Shown: piece after piece, positions 47,545 to 59,313 of the stretch | How positions within the stretch are numbered: position 1 is the stretch's first letter | How the letters are laid out: each line of letters opens with the position of its first letter | Assembly: GCA_028673005.1 (NCBI GenBank) | Contig: CM054118.1 | Location: 90,434,858 to 90,498,857, forward strand | From: Tanypteryx hageni | Lineage: Eukaryota > Arthropoda > Insecta > Odonata > Petaluridae | DNA: 64,000 nt | Direction: 5' to 3' | The notes under the pieces: model-generated | Told to the model about the DNA's origin: nothing | The model's database searches: none | The model's input: only the letters and a program-made list of their open reading frames with translations | Made by a program: the position numbers and the translations under genes

Positions 47545-49450
47545 TGCAAAAGGACAAGCTTAAAGAAATTACAGAATCATGTGTTGGTGAGATGAAATTA
47601 AAATGCAAAACAAGAACAAGAGATGCAATAATGGAGAAATTGGAAAGACTTTTAACCCATTGGATCTACAGCTATAACCAAGGAAGCATGAAGCTTCCTT
47701 GTTATCCCAGTGAAAGCTCTCTCATTGTTTGAGAACTTGAAGAAAAAGGCTGAGAAAAAGGGGCTACTGCTATGAAGGACCTTGATTTTAAAGCCAGTCA
47801 AGGCTGGTTTGAGCGATTTAAGAATCATACAAATTTGGATAGCCCTCATATAACAGGTGAAAAAGCGAGTGCAGTTATGGAGGCAGCAAAGATGTTCCCA
47901 ATGGAGTTGCAAAAATCGAGGAAGGAGGATATTCGTTGAAGCAGATTTTTAACATTGACGAGACAGGATGTTTTTGGAAGAGAATGCCATCTCATACATT
48001 TATTTTGAGAGATGAATAAAGTGCCAGGCTTCAAAGTATCAAAGGACAGTTTCACGCTTCTTCTTGGTGGTAATCTTGAGGGTGACATGAAGCTAAACCT
48101 GCTGCCGGTTCATCACTCTCAGAATCCTTGAGCTGTTAAAGAATTCGATAAAGCAGCATTATCTGTGATTTGGCAATCTAATAAGAAAGCACAGGTAAAA
48201 ATGGCAGTTTTTGCTATGTGACTAGCTACTTTTCATCGCATCATTCTATGCCAAACAACCTTGATAACAAGGCACTTCCATTAATTGATAATGCTCCTGG
48301 CCATCCTGTCAATATTGAAGACTTCGCCAATACTATTAAAGTTGTTTTTTGCCCCCCCCAACACCACCTCCATCCTGCAGCCTATAGATCAGGATGTTAT
48401 AGCCACCTTCAAGGCCTATTACCTACAGTTATGCTACTCTCGGATGCCTTTCACATTCTGAACAAGATGATCCAAATGGAACTTAGGATGCCTACTTTCC
48501 ATTTAATCATTTATTTAATACTTATATTGGCTTGAATAGCTTTAAAATCACAGTGGATGAATTCCTCTTTGTGTTCCCAAATTTAATAATTTATTGTTAT
48601 AAAATATTACAAATACATTCAAACAGAAAACTAAATGGATCACACATATTTGTGTGGCAAAAATAATGCATGTATTAGTATAGACTGAATCCGAGTCCAA
48701 CAATAGTCGTTGTGATGGCAACACTTCTGTAATGAGTGATAAAAACAGGAAAAAATACTAGTATTTATGTGAAATTCGAAGAAATACACCGATAACATTC
48801 TACAATAAAAATTAGAATCTCCATTTCTTTCCTCAGAGAATACTACAAATCCTACTCGAATATTACAATTCTAAGATATTTTAATATGCAAAAGGAAATT
48901 ACCCTGCAGATTTAGATTTCCCATGTCAATCAAATGGGAATTATATTTCCTGGAATCAAACCCGGGACTTTCAATCTTTGCGGCAAAAACTATCCTCGGG
49001 AGCTCGGACCCAGTAGCAAGAGATTTTCACCAGGTGTCATGAAAATCAGTCTATTGATTCAAAAGTTAATAGGGGTGGGTGGACAGGCAAACTTTCCATT
49101 TTGGATAGTAGGCTAAAAATTAACGAACGAACAAGTCATTCAGCTTGATGAAGAAAGGCAAACGAAAGATGATGATGAGGAAAGTGATGAGCCAATTAGA
49201 ACACTAGATGCAAAAACTCTCATTATTTTTCGCAACTTGTGAAAAATCCGTATATTGTAAATGACAATGAACCACAAATGGAAAGAAGTTCTGCTTTCAA
49301 GTGCAAAGTGAATGATGCCACTGCATGTTATTGAGAGCTGTATAAGACGAAAAGGAAGGCAGCTGTACAAACAAGCAGTCTCATTTTTTCATCCCAAAGA
49401 ATCAGTTGAGGCTCAACCCTCCACTTCAGAAATAGAAATCGGTGATTAAG
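47545..49450 (+). pseudogene. Tigger (TIGD1-like) transposase remnant, interrupted
   Basis: Order of blocks: RDAIMEKLERLLTHWI near 47611, DFKASQGWFERFKNHTNLDS at 47780, GEKASAVMEAAKMFPMELQK, QIFNIDETGCFWKRMPSHTF near 47945 (first catalytic Asp), then LIDNAPGHPVNIEDFANTIK at about 48280 (second Asp) and VVFCPP. The C-terminus resumes at 49118: QLDEERQTKDDDEESDEPIR, TLDAKTL, then FHPKESVEAQPSTSE ending near 49450. The 570 bp between (48540-49110) is unrelated and may be an insertion carrying a tRNA-like sequence. Frameshifts and stops are frequent. Termini were not found. It directly follows the hAT fragment. Confidence 0.7.
48935..49015 (-). repeat. tRNA-like sequence, minus strand (possible SINE head)
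   Basis: Reverse complement contains CCGGGTTTGATTCCAGG, a B box in a partly pairing T arm, preceded by a degenerate A-box region near GGTCCGAGCTCCCGAGG. It falls inside the gap of the Tigger remnant, consistent with a SINE insertion. No second copy in the window. Confidence 0.35.
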
Positions 49451-49818
49451 TTAGGAATTTCAATGGTTTTTGTTTCGTTTGGATTTCATATTTTTTCATA
49501 CACACTGTATCAATGTCATGCAAAGTATAATGTTTGCACATTTCTCTTAACTACATAGTGTTTAGTAGTACAAGTATGTGCAGTAGCAGGTTGATTGGGT
49601 AATTACAGTATAATTACCATAAACAAGCAGTAGTTATTTTGATAGCTAAGTACATACTAAATTAGGCCCAAAATCAGTCGCATTAAATGATTTTTTGGAC
49701 CTTGGGAATGAATCGTAAGATTTTTCACATAAAGTAATGGGAGTTTAATTTTCACTATATGGGATTTTGCGCGCAAGATTACTTATCTAAATGAATAGAG
49801 CTCATGTAGCAAGGGATG

Positions 49819-49849
49819 AGTGTGTGTGTGTGTATATATTTATTTATTT
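49819..49849 (+). repeat. GT/TA microsatellite
   Basis: GTGTGTGTGTGTGTATATAT followed by TATTTATTTATTT, about 130 bp before the micro-exon acceptor. Confidence 0.8.
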
Positions 49850-49983
49850 TCTGAAAGTTTTCTTTTTTTAATGCGTTTTTTTTATTTTTATAATTTAGTT
49901 TTGGTTAGTTATTATCTATTGCATATTTAGATGTACATCTTCTCATAACTTTAGAGATTAATTTGTTTGCTTTAATTTTATAG

Positions 49984-50034
49984 ATGGTTATGCTGCTGGA
50001 GGTGGTGGTGGAGGTTACGGAAAAGCTGATTATG
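49984..50034 (+). CDS. Micro-exon: glycine run (17 codons)
   Basis: Acceptor TTTAATTTTATAG at 49983 and donor TATG|GTAAGT at 50034/50035. Both ends are phase 1 and the length is 51 bp, so it is a second frame-neutral exon. It encodes DGYAAGGGGGGYGKADY, with the same GY character as the previous exons. It would be missed by a length-based gene finder. It is supported because phase, composition and strong splice sites all agree. Confidence 0.78.
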
Positions 50035-50459
50035 GTAAGTAATATCATTAAAAATTTTAGTTTTGCATTCACTTTTCATCCAAAAACAGATTCTTTCCAT
50101 CATCCAGTATGGGTTGTATATTAGGCCTTTTGGTGTTCATGGTCATTGACTTCGTTAACAGTTTTAACATATGTATGGTTTGAAAGAATTAAAAATAATT
50201 CCCATACAGATATTTCTAAGAAACACTGCATTGGCGTGGCTATCCTTTATCTGTTGGTATTTTGCATGCCCGCCCACAAGTAATAAGCATGCCCATTTAA
50301 TTTCTATAACAGTAATATTACAAACATTTTCCAAAGGAGGTGAAATATAATATAGGCATGTAGATGTCCTTTCATTTTTTATAAAATCCATTTGCTTGAA
50401 AATGAAAGAAGTTGTGAATTTATCAAATTATGCACTGAAAAAGCTTGCCTACATTGCAG
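50035..50459 (+). other. Last intron, 425 bp
   Basis: Short intron between the micro-exon and the terminal exon, GTAAGT to TTGCAG. It is the only intron of the gene here without a visible mobile element, which may reflect its size or recent descent. Confidence 0.7.
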
Positions 50460-50485
50460 GAACTGGATACTGGGCTCAACAGTGA
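50460..50485 (+). CDS. Terminal coding exon and stop codon
   Basis: The acceptor GCCTACATTGCAG ends at 50459. Joined in phase 1 to the micro-exon, the frame reads G-T-G-Y-W-A-Q-Q and stops at TGA 50483-50485. A short aromatic C-terminus after a glycine/tyrosine tail is common in RNA-binding proteins. The next bases (50486 onward) have no RG/GY coding character. The 3' UTR length cannot be set from sequence alone. Confidence 0.78.
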
Positions 50486-53400
50486 GAAAGCACACACACT
50501 CACTCATGAAATGACCCACCCGTCCGCGTCCCACAATTCATTTGAGTATGAGTGGCGAGGTGTGGTAGGGTTGGTTTGGGATAATGAGGCCTCTGAGGAA
50601 TAGATTTGGGGTATTGGAGGTTGCCACTCAATTAATTATTTGAAGGTTTTTTGGTGTCACACAAAAAACTATCACTTTCATGTGGGTGTGGATGAAAGAT
50701 GATCTGTATGATAAAGAAAATCAGTGGAAGTGGTTTGACAGAGCTATAAACTATTAAATCTGTGTTGGACAATGACACAGTGTTAAATCAGTGTTGAACT
50801 TAGGCAGTGTGGTTTTAACTAGAATCTAGTTGAATGTCATTAGGGATTTTCTAGGTTAAGGGTAAGTGGGAAGGAGCATTTTCTTATTTATTTCTTAACT
50901 TTTTCAAATTTTTAAATAAGGGAAATGAGTGCAAAGATTGTACTGTCTGGCTGTATTTCACATTTTCTAACCAATTAATGTTATGTCTTTTATGCAAAAG
51001 TTGAAATGTGTTAATAATTAAGCACCAAATTATTAGCAGGAATTTTAACATTTGATTCATAATTCTGAAACGTGAACTACTTGAGATCCTTATCATTAAA
51101 AGTGATGGCACTTGGTGAAATATATGAATTATGGCTGCTTGCTTATTTAGTTTGTTGTTCATAAAACAGGCCAAGGGTGCCATGATTACAGAATTAGGAT
51201 TTGCTATTCTCTTCCAACCAGTGAAAATTCTTCCAATGTAATGTTGAGTGTTACTCCACCTTTGTTGGTGTCAATGCAGGGGATTATTCTGAAATCATAT
51301 TTCTATTGGTGGCCATTACTCAGCCACTCCCTTATGTTATTTTAACAGTAGTGAAAATTTTGCTGTTGCATATGGCACGCTTAAGTGTTTGGGAGTGTTG
51401 TGACATCCCAGAAGGGACAACAGGTGACTTAATGCTGATATTGATGACATTGTGTCTTTGGCCTCCAATTAGGCCTCATCCCTCACCTGGGAAATTGTGA
51501 CAACATTATTGCTTCAGATGAAAATGAGTATAAAACCCTTTTATCTTTCACGATCATGTGTTATGCCCAATAAGAATCCCCATTAATTCATTTGTCTGTT
51601 GCCCTATCCTGCAGTACAATTTACATTTTGGTAAATTATGCTTGGAAAATCGTGATTTGTGAGGAGTTGGTGGATGATTAAAAGCTCCTCGATAGACCAA
51701 GATTTACTGTTGTGAATCTCCACAACCTTCGTATAGTAACATGTGTATGTTGTCATTTTCAATTTAAGATAGGTTGTAGGGTTATTCCAAGGCTCTCTCA
51801 TTTGCCCATGTGCTGGGCATTAATTTTTGTGAATTTTTATTTTTTTGGACAAACAGAAAATAAAATAATAAGTAGTGCTGGAATTGAATATGAAAAGTAA
51901 TAAAATCCTCAGAGATAAAGTGATGCTATTATGTGGTATTATAATGGCAGTTGTTTATCTTTTATTACATAGGTGTAAACTTTATCTGGATCCTGGTAAT
52001 GCTAAGATTTACGTCTCAAACCATAGCCAGGAATTATACATTGTAGATTTGAAACTGTTGCACAGTATTGTTGATAAACATTTTAATTTTTGAAGCTTTG
52101 AATGTGAATGTCGTGAGTTTGTAGTTTTTTTCTCTGAAGACTTTTAGTTCAATTCTGTAAAATGACAGGTGATTCTATTAGTATTGTATATAAAACAAAA
52201 TTTAACATGATAAAACTGTTTTATTTCAAATTGTTTTCTTGAAAGAAATTGACCTTCCCCTTGAATACCTTAAGAATACCTTAAGAACATACACTTTAAT
52301 TTAAAATAATGCACTGCATACATTCAATGATAAACTTAAATTTTTATGTAAAATATTAATTTGCTATGTTACCTGATTGAAAATCCAAACTATGTTAATA
52401 TTTTATGAGCATTTTACAAATCATCAAAATGAAAAAGTCATAATACTTTAAATGCAGCCTTTTTAATTCAATGTTGGAAGTTTGGTGAAGAGTGCTGAAT
52501 CCTCAATTTGAGAAGAGGAGATGAGAGTAGTGAGGGCTATTAAAGGGTGCTAAATCTTTAGGTAAGTGTATGTGATGCCATAATCTGCAAAATTGAAATT
52601 CCTAATGAAAATCATTATTTAGATTAGTCAGCTGTAATACTTAAAATTTTAATTCTCTTATATTTGAATATTAATTAGGCAATAACTTACTTGACATGCC
52701 AGACAGGAATGATATCAATGGAGAACTGAATCTCAATCCTAAAACTGATTACACTAATAGGCTGATGTACCCAAGCGTTACCAAGTGTGTGCCAATCAAC
52801 TGAAAGCCATTTCACAGTGCATATAGGAATTTAGTGATGTGGGCTTATTCTTACTAGGGACTAAATTTTTTCACTTTATTACCCTAGTGAAGGGGCAAAC
52901 TGTTTCACTCCTTGTAAACATTGCAAAAACTTAAGATTCAGTTTGTAAAATTAATATGTAATAAGGTATTGTTGAAGATATTTCTTTGTGGCCTATAGTT
53001 TCTGGGATTTTCTGTGGCCAAGCTAAATGAACAAATTGGAGGGCTAGGAGAGTCAAATTCTCTAACTTGTCTTTTGTACATACCAGGCACCTGAATGATG
53101 GTGGGCAGCAATGGATGCCAAGGGGGAACCTTTGGATACCTCTGCCCAAAATATCCATGTCTTAAGAGTAATGGCAACTCCCAGGGCTTAACCAATTGGA
53201 GATGGAAAAGTAAGGCATAATGGTAGGTATTGGTTTGTGGATGTTGGTCTTAAGCTGATATATTTTGTTTATCAGGCTGTAAGATGCACATTTTTGAAAA
53301 AAGTCACATAAAATTGACCAGTGTTTTGTAGGCCAAAAGCACCAAAGTACCCCAATTATGAAGTCTGCATAAGAACAGTACAGGTTCAAGAGATTGGCCA

Positions 53401-53650
53401 CATTTAGGAGTAACAATATGGAATTCCAAGAAAAGTAGTCAAGTATGATCTACTTGGCCAATATCAAATTGTTTCACTAAACTAATGATGCATATTTCAC
53501 TAATACATGCACCATCATGGTAAAGGTAACTAATATATGTATTGGTAGTTTTCTAAGACAATTTTGGAAATCACATAGGAGTTCTAAGAATAAAGTAAAA
53601 AATTTCAGACAAATCTCAAACATCAATATTGGACCCCAAGTGCATGAATA
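50486..53650 (+). other. 3' UTR and downstream flank of the host gene
   Basis: No convincing coding region or transposase similarity is visible. Candidate poly(A) signals AATAAA occur at 51859-51864 and 51899-51904, about 1.4 kb after the stop; either could end the transcript, but AT-rich DNA makes chance matches likely. The stretch 53083-53115 resembles the internal arm of the small element at 57085-57115 and may be an old fragment of it. Confidence 0.4.
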
Positions 53651-54279
53651 CCATATTTACCTGAATCTAAGCAACTGTCAAAACAACAAATAATTTATGA
53701 CCTAATTTCTCACTGACTGTATTCGGTGTATATTTCGAACACACATTCAGTATAGGTGTACTATTTCATTCATTAATTGAAATGGTTTAAATTAAAATTT
53801 GTAATTGTAATATTCATCCTAAGAAAAGATTATGAAAGGAAAAAATAATGAAAAATGTTATTTTTAACAGTAAAATTTTCAGAGGCTATCATATTTACCT
53901 GGATATAATACTTGGGTTTTTTTTCCTGTTTTAGCACTTGAAAGGCCAAGAGTTGTCTTATATTTGCTTAGTATTGAATAATTTCCCATGACTCAATAAT
54001 TTATGTCCAAGTGGATGACATTCGTTTTAGCACCAATGGATGTAATTCTACCCTATAACAGTGTAAAGCTTGAGTTCAGAAACCAATTGTTTAGTGTATA
54101 GAAATGTATCATAGTGTGCCTATAACTAAACAGAATACTCCTTGTTGAAAGCAAAAAAGCACTTGGGATCAGGTATAGATTTAATGTAAGTCAATTTGTT
54201 GTTAAAAGAATTCAAAAAATTTTACTGTATAATATAGATTATCTTATTTAGAAGGGAGGTTTTAAAGCATCAAAATTCA

Positions 54280-54640
54280 TGCATAATAGTTATACTGCAA
54301 ACAAACTCATGGTAGCAAAACAGGTTGAATAAACAAACAATTGCATCACTGCAGGAAAGTTTGGTATGACAAAAGCAAATGTGCTGTGCTGGAAATGATG
54401 GAAATAAAACTGAAGTGAACTATTTCTACACAGAAAGCATTTTGTGGTCCTAATGAGGGGTGCTACAAAGATTTAGAGCAGCAAGTATATGCAAAAAATG
54501 CAGCAATGGACTACCAGTTGCACTGGAGACCCAACAGATGAAGGCCTTAGAAATAGCAACGTCATTCATGATATAATGACAACGTTCAAGGCTGGTGCTC
54601 ATGTGAAGAAATGGATTAGCTTTTTGTCAAAAATCAAATT
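54280..54640 (+). pseudogene. pogo-type transposase N-terminal remnant
   Basis: In shifting frames: SYTANKLMVAKQVE, AGKFGMTKANVLCWK (compare AGRKYNVTEANVRRW at 14190) and RKAFCGPNEGCYKDLEQQVY near 54440. These follow the Brinker-like HTH and the start of the CENP-B-like domain of pogo enzymes. The downstream reading (54490-54713) is open but not recognisable. Confidence 0.5.
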
Positions 54641-54991
54641 GGTTCAAAGACTTGATACATATTATACAGATAAATTAATTGAACCTCAATGTTATCTTAT
54701 TTGTCTGCAATAGGGGTCGCAAACTCATAACAGTGCATGGTCTACATGAAGGCTTTCCACTAAACCTGCAGACTGCATTAAGGCACCATACGAAGTCCAC
54801 AGACTGCATGCTTTCCGAGTCCTCGCACCATTTCATATTCTTTGGACATACAATCTCCCCTTCCACAAGAAAGGAATTGTCCCAACCCTATGATGCAGCC
54901 TTAAACCCATCCATTACAAAAATTATAGATTTGTCATCTTAGGATTAGGTTCCTTAGACATGCAAGAAACGGGATGAGAGCGGGAAGAACA

Positions 54992-56448
54992 TAGTGGAAT
55001 CCCGATTTAAGGTTTCTCCATTTAAGGTTTTCCCATATTTAAGGTTGTTTTTTGTGGCCCCCACCAAAGCTCCATATATTATATTACCCGATTTAGTGTT
55101 TCTCGATTTTGTGAATTGCATGCATTTAAGGGACAAAATTCTTGTCTCTAGATGGACATCGCCTCGATTTAAGGTGCGTTTACATTATGCGATGCAAAAA
55201 TGTATTATTTGGTGGAGTTGTAATGCAATAATTCACACTATCCATCAACTACGCAACATATAGTGGCATTGTTACATTAAATGAACTCAATATTTTGTTG
55301 TGCCCTGTTTTCTCAATCCACCTTTAGTCCTTGAGTCATCTGTTACGAAAGTTGTGGTGACGTTATTACGTGAACATGGATATTTTTGCTAAAATTTGTT
55401 GACCGATTCCAATTATGGTTAAAATCAGACCGTAATAACGACCACTTTACATGAAGACCTACATGTATTTTACAACATATTTCACAAATATCTCGTTAAA
55501 TACTCATCCTAGGGAACAAAAGTTCAATAAAATAATTAAATACACATTTTTTGTCAAATTACTTGAACCGTAAAACATAAGGTTTACGATAAATTTAAAG
55601 AAAAGGAAATTAAAGTGTTGATGTAATTTTACGATGTTCTTTTTTTCATTAAAAAATATTAATTAAAAATTTTACAACCCGGGAACCTCTGGAGATATTT
55701 TGATGAAATTTGGTATTGGGAAGTTTTACTAAAATTTGTCAGCTGATTCCAATTTTGATTAAAATCTGATTACAATAATAGCCAGTTTACATGAAGACTT
55801 TCATGTGGCTTACAATGTACTTCTGTTTCAACTCGGGAACCGCTGGCCGTATTTTGATGAAATTTGGTGTTGGGAAGTTGTACTAAAATTAGTCAACCGA
55901 TTCCAATTTTGGTTGAAATCGGACAACAATTACGACCACTTTATATGACCTACAAATGGGTCACAATGTTCCTTTGTTTCAACTCAGAAACCGCTGGATG
56001 TATTTTGATGAAATTTGGTATTGGGAAGTTTTACTAAAATTTGTTGACCGATTTTGGCTAAAATCGGACAATAATTATGACCACTTTACATGAAGAACTA
56101 CATGTAGCTTACAATATACTTTTCAACTGTGGAACCGCAGGATGTATTTTGATTAAATTTGGTGTTAGGAAATTTTTACTAAAATTTGTCGATCTCAAAG
56201 AACGCATTTGGAAACTGTGTACTCCGACATGGAGTACACCTTTCCTGACTTTTTATTCCATATAAAAATCTTGTAACTTGACAAAAAGCTTACCTTTCAA
56301 TTAATCTGTACTCTTAATATTTGTTTCAATTAATAATAATTTGATATTAATAATCTTTCAATTTTAGACTATCCCCATTTAAGGTATTACTCGATTTAAG
56401 GTACACAAAACTTGTCTCCCAGGCAAATGTTAAATGGAGATTCCACTG
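54992..56448. mobile_element. Tigger-like MITE with internal tandem array
   Basis: Left end (T)AGTGGAATCCCGATTTAAGG; right end, reversed, CAGTGGAATCTCCATTTAAC, followed by TA. Both ends repeat ATTTAAGGT several times. Length 1457 bp, no transposase. The middle (55375-56200) is a tandem array. Confidence 0.75.
55375..56200 (+). repeat. Tandem array, about 150-bp unit, 4-5 copies
   Basis: Units start near 55675, 55829, 55980 and 56124 (spacing 154, 151, 144) with a partial copy at 55375. Each has (C)AACYCGGGAACCGCTGG, TATTTTGATGAAATTTGGT, GTTTTACTAAAATTTGT and ACGACCACTTTACATGAAGA. Copies differ by roughly 10-20 percent by eye. Confidence 0.8.
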
Positions 56449-56753
56449 TATTTAGTAGCCTATCTGTACAGAATTATTATAAATCAGAATGAGCAATAAA
56501 CTATATTTTAAAAGTGCTGATTAAACATGCATATATTGCTTAGATTTATGTGAAACATTTTATAAGAAATACATTTGAGTTTAGGTAGTCTAGTGTAAAC
56601 TAGGTTATTCTGTGGGCCACAGAAATGTACCACGGGGGCTGCGAGTTTGAGATTCCTAGTCTACCACTTAAGCATGACCTACTGGTGGGTCAAATGGGGA
56701 ATTACCTCTTGACTCCAGTAGGGAGGACAAAAATAAACCAACAGGCCCTACTA

Positions 56754-57131
56754 CAGGGTGATTCAAAATCACGCAACCCACCATTTATGTGTCTCACGAA
56801 AACTGACAACCAGTCATAAAATCGTCATCTTATGAGGCACAGGAGCATCAGGATATCTCTCCTGAAACACTTTTTGAACCTCAGTATACAACCAAGTTGA
56901 GAAATAATGTTCAATTATGAACATCTGCTGCACCTGGGAAAACAAAGTGTTGCTCCTGCGACACACAAAGCACTACTGGTGCTGGATAGAACACGTGACA
57001 CTACCCGTCAGTGACTATGAGTTGTTGCAGCACAGGTAGTACCAACTGTTGCCCGCATGAAAAGTTCCAACACGTTGTCATGGATTACCAGACACCTAAA
57101 TGATGGGTTGTGAGACTTTAGAATCACCCTG
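56754..57131. mobile_element. TIR element, 378 bp, TA target
   Basis: Left end TA|CAGGGTGATTCAAAATCACG; right end, reversed, CAGGGTGATTCTAAAGTCTC, followed by TA. The similarity extends inward for about 45 bp (CAACCCACCATTTA against CAACCCATCATTTAGGTGTC). Superfamily not assigned. Confidence 0.7.
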
Positions 57132-57605
57132 TAAACCAAAGAAAAAAATGACCTGAGAAAGCAGAATCGAATGTTCTTGGGTTTAAAAGTATTGCATTTC
57201 CAAAAGCATGGAGGGATCTGAAGCAGCAGTTGAAGATTCTTCCTGTAGTGAATGAGAAGAAAATTATGAATAAAAACATCTGGACACGAGAAATAGTTGC
57301 ATGAAAACTTGTAAAAAAATTTCATTTTCAAAAATAAATTGAGGGCAAAACCACTGGTTTAAATGTTTTTCGTATATACAGGGATCAAAAAAGGGGGTTG
57401 TCGTCTTGTATTCAGGTAAATACAGTATATTATCCTCAGTGATGCAATTGTGCATGCTGTGCAGTGGAGCTTATTTAGAATATTTGTCAAGTATAAAAAA
57501 TTTTGCACATATGAAGCATAAGAAAATAATTACATCTACTGAAAATTTTCAATGAAAACATACTATCCATGTTAAAATTAATGCGGTATTATTTTTTTAA
57601 ATAAT

Positions 57606-58150
57606 TTTTTTTCTCAAACAAAAATTGGTAACAAACCTTTTAAATGATTGAATGAACTATACCTACACTGAATACATGAGTTTCAAATATACACCGTATA
57701 CATACAAGTGACATGTTATTTAATAAAGTAGAGATCTACTGAATTTTATTTTTGAGCAGTGACGTTCAGTGAACAATTATTATGCGAATGATTCCCAAAA
57801 GCGAAGAACTAAACTTTCCTTGTCTATTGGCGAATATCATTTCACGGATGTCAAAACAAATGTTGATGGAATTTACCTATTCAATGGTTTTACGCCATAA
57901 ATTATCTAATTGTGATTTTGTCTTACATTCCTTTCAAATAACAAACCTTTTCAATGAATGAACGAACTATACCTATGCCTGAATACGTGTTCGAAATGTA
58001 TGCTGAATACGTACAATTGACCTGTTATTTAACGAATCAGATAAGTATTGAATTTTAGTTTTGAATGATGTTCAGTGAATAATTATTAGGCGAATGATTC
58101 CCAAAAGTGAGCTAAACTTTTCTTGTCTACTGGCGAATGTCATTTCCCAT
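57606..58150 (-). repeat. Inverted and duplicated subterminal pogo sequence
   Basis: 57606-57700 is the reverse complement of the left subterminal region at 25850-25975 (TTTTTTTCTCAAACAAAAAT, GAATGAACTATACCTA). The block is repeated: 57630-57860 and 57940-58150 align, sharing GCGAATGATTCCCAAAAG and TTCAGTGAA. This is a head-to-tail duplication of an inverted piece. Confidence 0.65.
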
Positions 58151-58199
58151 AATTAAAATCTAATTATGATATCAATGACAAAGATAAAATCTGCAATGA

Positions 58200-59029
58200 T
58201 AAAAATGACAGGTAGCAGAAAAACGCGAGTTACATTAATGGTGACTGTTTTAACTGATGGATTAAAATTACAACCATATGTTATCCTAAAACAAAAAGAA
58301 TATCTACAGGAATTATAGTCAGATGTCATGATAATGGATGGATGTCAAAAGAACTTGTGAGAGATTTGTTACACATTATCTGGAATAGAAGACCAGGAAT
58401 GCTATTAAGAAAATGAGGGATGCTTGTATCAGATTCCTTCCAAGGACACAACTTCTGAAGTTAAAGAGATTCAATTAATGCAATGAATACTGACCTTGTA
58501 ATAATACCTGGAGGAATGAAATCACAGCTTAAAGTTGTTGATGTTTCTGCTAACAAGTCATGTAAAGATAGTTTAAAAGGTTTATATTCGGAGTCGTTAT
58601 TGAGTGGAGATCACCCTATAATACTTAAAGAAACCTACTATTTCAATGCTCTGCCAATGGATCAAGGCGTCATGGCAATAGATAAATACAGAAGTAATTG
58701 TGAGTGCATTTAAGAAGTGCTGCTTATCCAATGCCATTGATGTAAGTGAAGGTGATGTTTTGTGGGAGTCTACAAAGTTTGGAGTGATAAAGATAGTGTG
58801 AGTGAGGATATTGACAAAGAGAGCATAGAGGGTGATGATGACTGATGTAATATAAAGGCCTATGATATTCAAGAAAATTATGGGATCCAATAAAATGTTT
58901 GCTAGTTTGTGGAATTTTTCATTTTTGCAGGAATCGTAATTAGATCATAAATACTTTTTTCTGTTTTGACAGTCCAGAAAAGGGGGATTGTCTTAGATTC
59001 GAGGTTGTCTTGGATTCAGGTAAATACGG
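58200..59029 (+). pseudogene. pogo-type transposase DDE C-terminal part and element right end
   Basis: Blocks in order, in shifting frames: GSRKTRVTLMVTVLTDGLKL near 58211, LQPYVILKQKE, then NTDLVIIPGGMKSQLKVVDV at 58486 and SANKSCKDSLKGLYSESLLS to 58713, KKCCLSNAIDVSEGDVLWES near 58715. This is the second half of the pogo DDE domain; family knowledge places catalytic acids in the blocks just before NTDLV, here decayed. The element ends TTGGATTCAGGTAAATACGG|TA at 59029-59031. It complements the N-terminal remnant at 14066 in content but is a separate insertion. Confidence 0.7.
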
Positions 59030-59313
59030 TATATGAGATAGAGATACTTTGTACAAGTGACATGAAATCAGACTAAATTCTTGGACTGCAGCACTGATTT
59101 CACTTTGTCACATCTTCTTCTTCTTGGGAAAGTTTTGTAGAAACTCTCTCACAAGGAAATAATGGAGTGCAAAGATTATATAAGTAAATTTGGTATGTAG
59201 TAGAGATTGTTATGATATTACTTGCACCCATGCAACCAATTGCATACTTCGTTTTTCAGACTACAAAAAATTTCCTTTTAAAATATATTATGTAAATAAT
59301 AATTTTAGTTACA

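Larger units (their letters stand above)
32953..49983 (+). other. Intron, 17.0 kb
   Basis: Starts GTGAGT and ends ATTTTATAG. It is the most TE-laden intron: a TA-target element, two Tigger/pogo elements with transposase remnants, a hAT-like MITE, a pogo MITE with nested SINE, a piggyBac-like MITE, and hAT and Tigger coding fragments. The spans 34722-35363, 37082-37811, 40753-41460, 43991-44970, 45470-46100 and 49451-49980 hold no feature I can support, apart from a GT/TA microsatellite near 49819. Confidence 0.7.
53651..57425. mobile_element. pogo-type transposon split by nested insertions
   Basis: Left end TA|CCATATTTACCTGAATCTAA; right end TTGTATTCAGGTAAATACAG|TA. The subterminal CTCACTGACTGTATTCGGTG matches 25870. 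Inside lie coding remnants at 54280-54640, a 1.46 kb Tigger MITE and a 378-bp TIR element. Pairing of these two ends is inferred from orientation and TA flanks. Confidence 0.55.

Noticed and set aside
53888..53935. Pogo-type left end (CATATTTACCTGGATATAATA)
   Set aside because: No partner terminus nearby; may be a remnant inside the larger composite.
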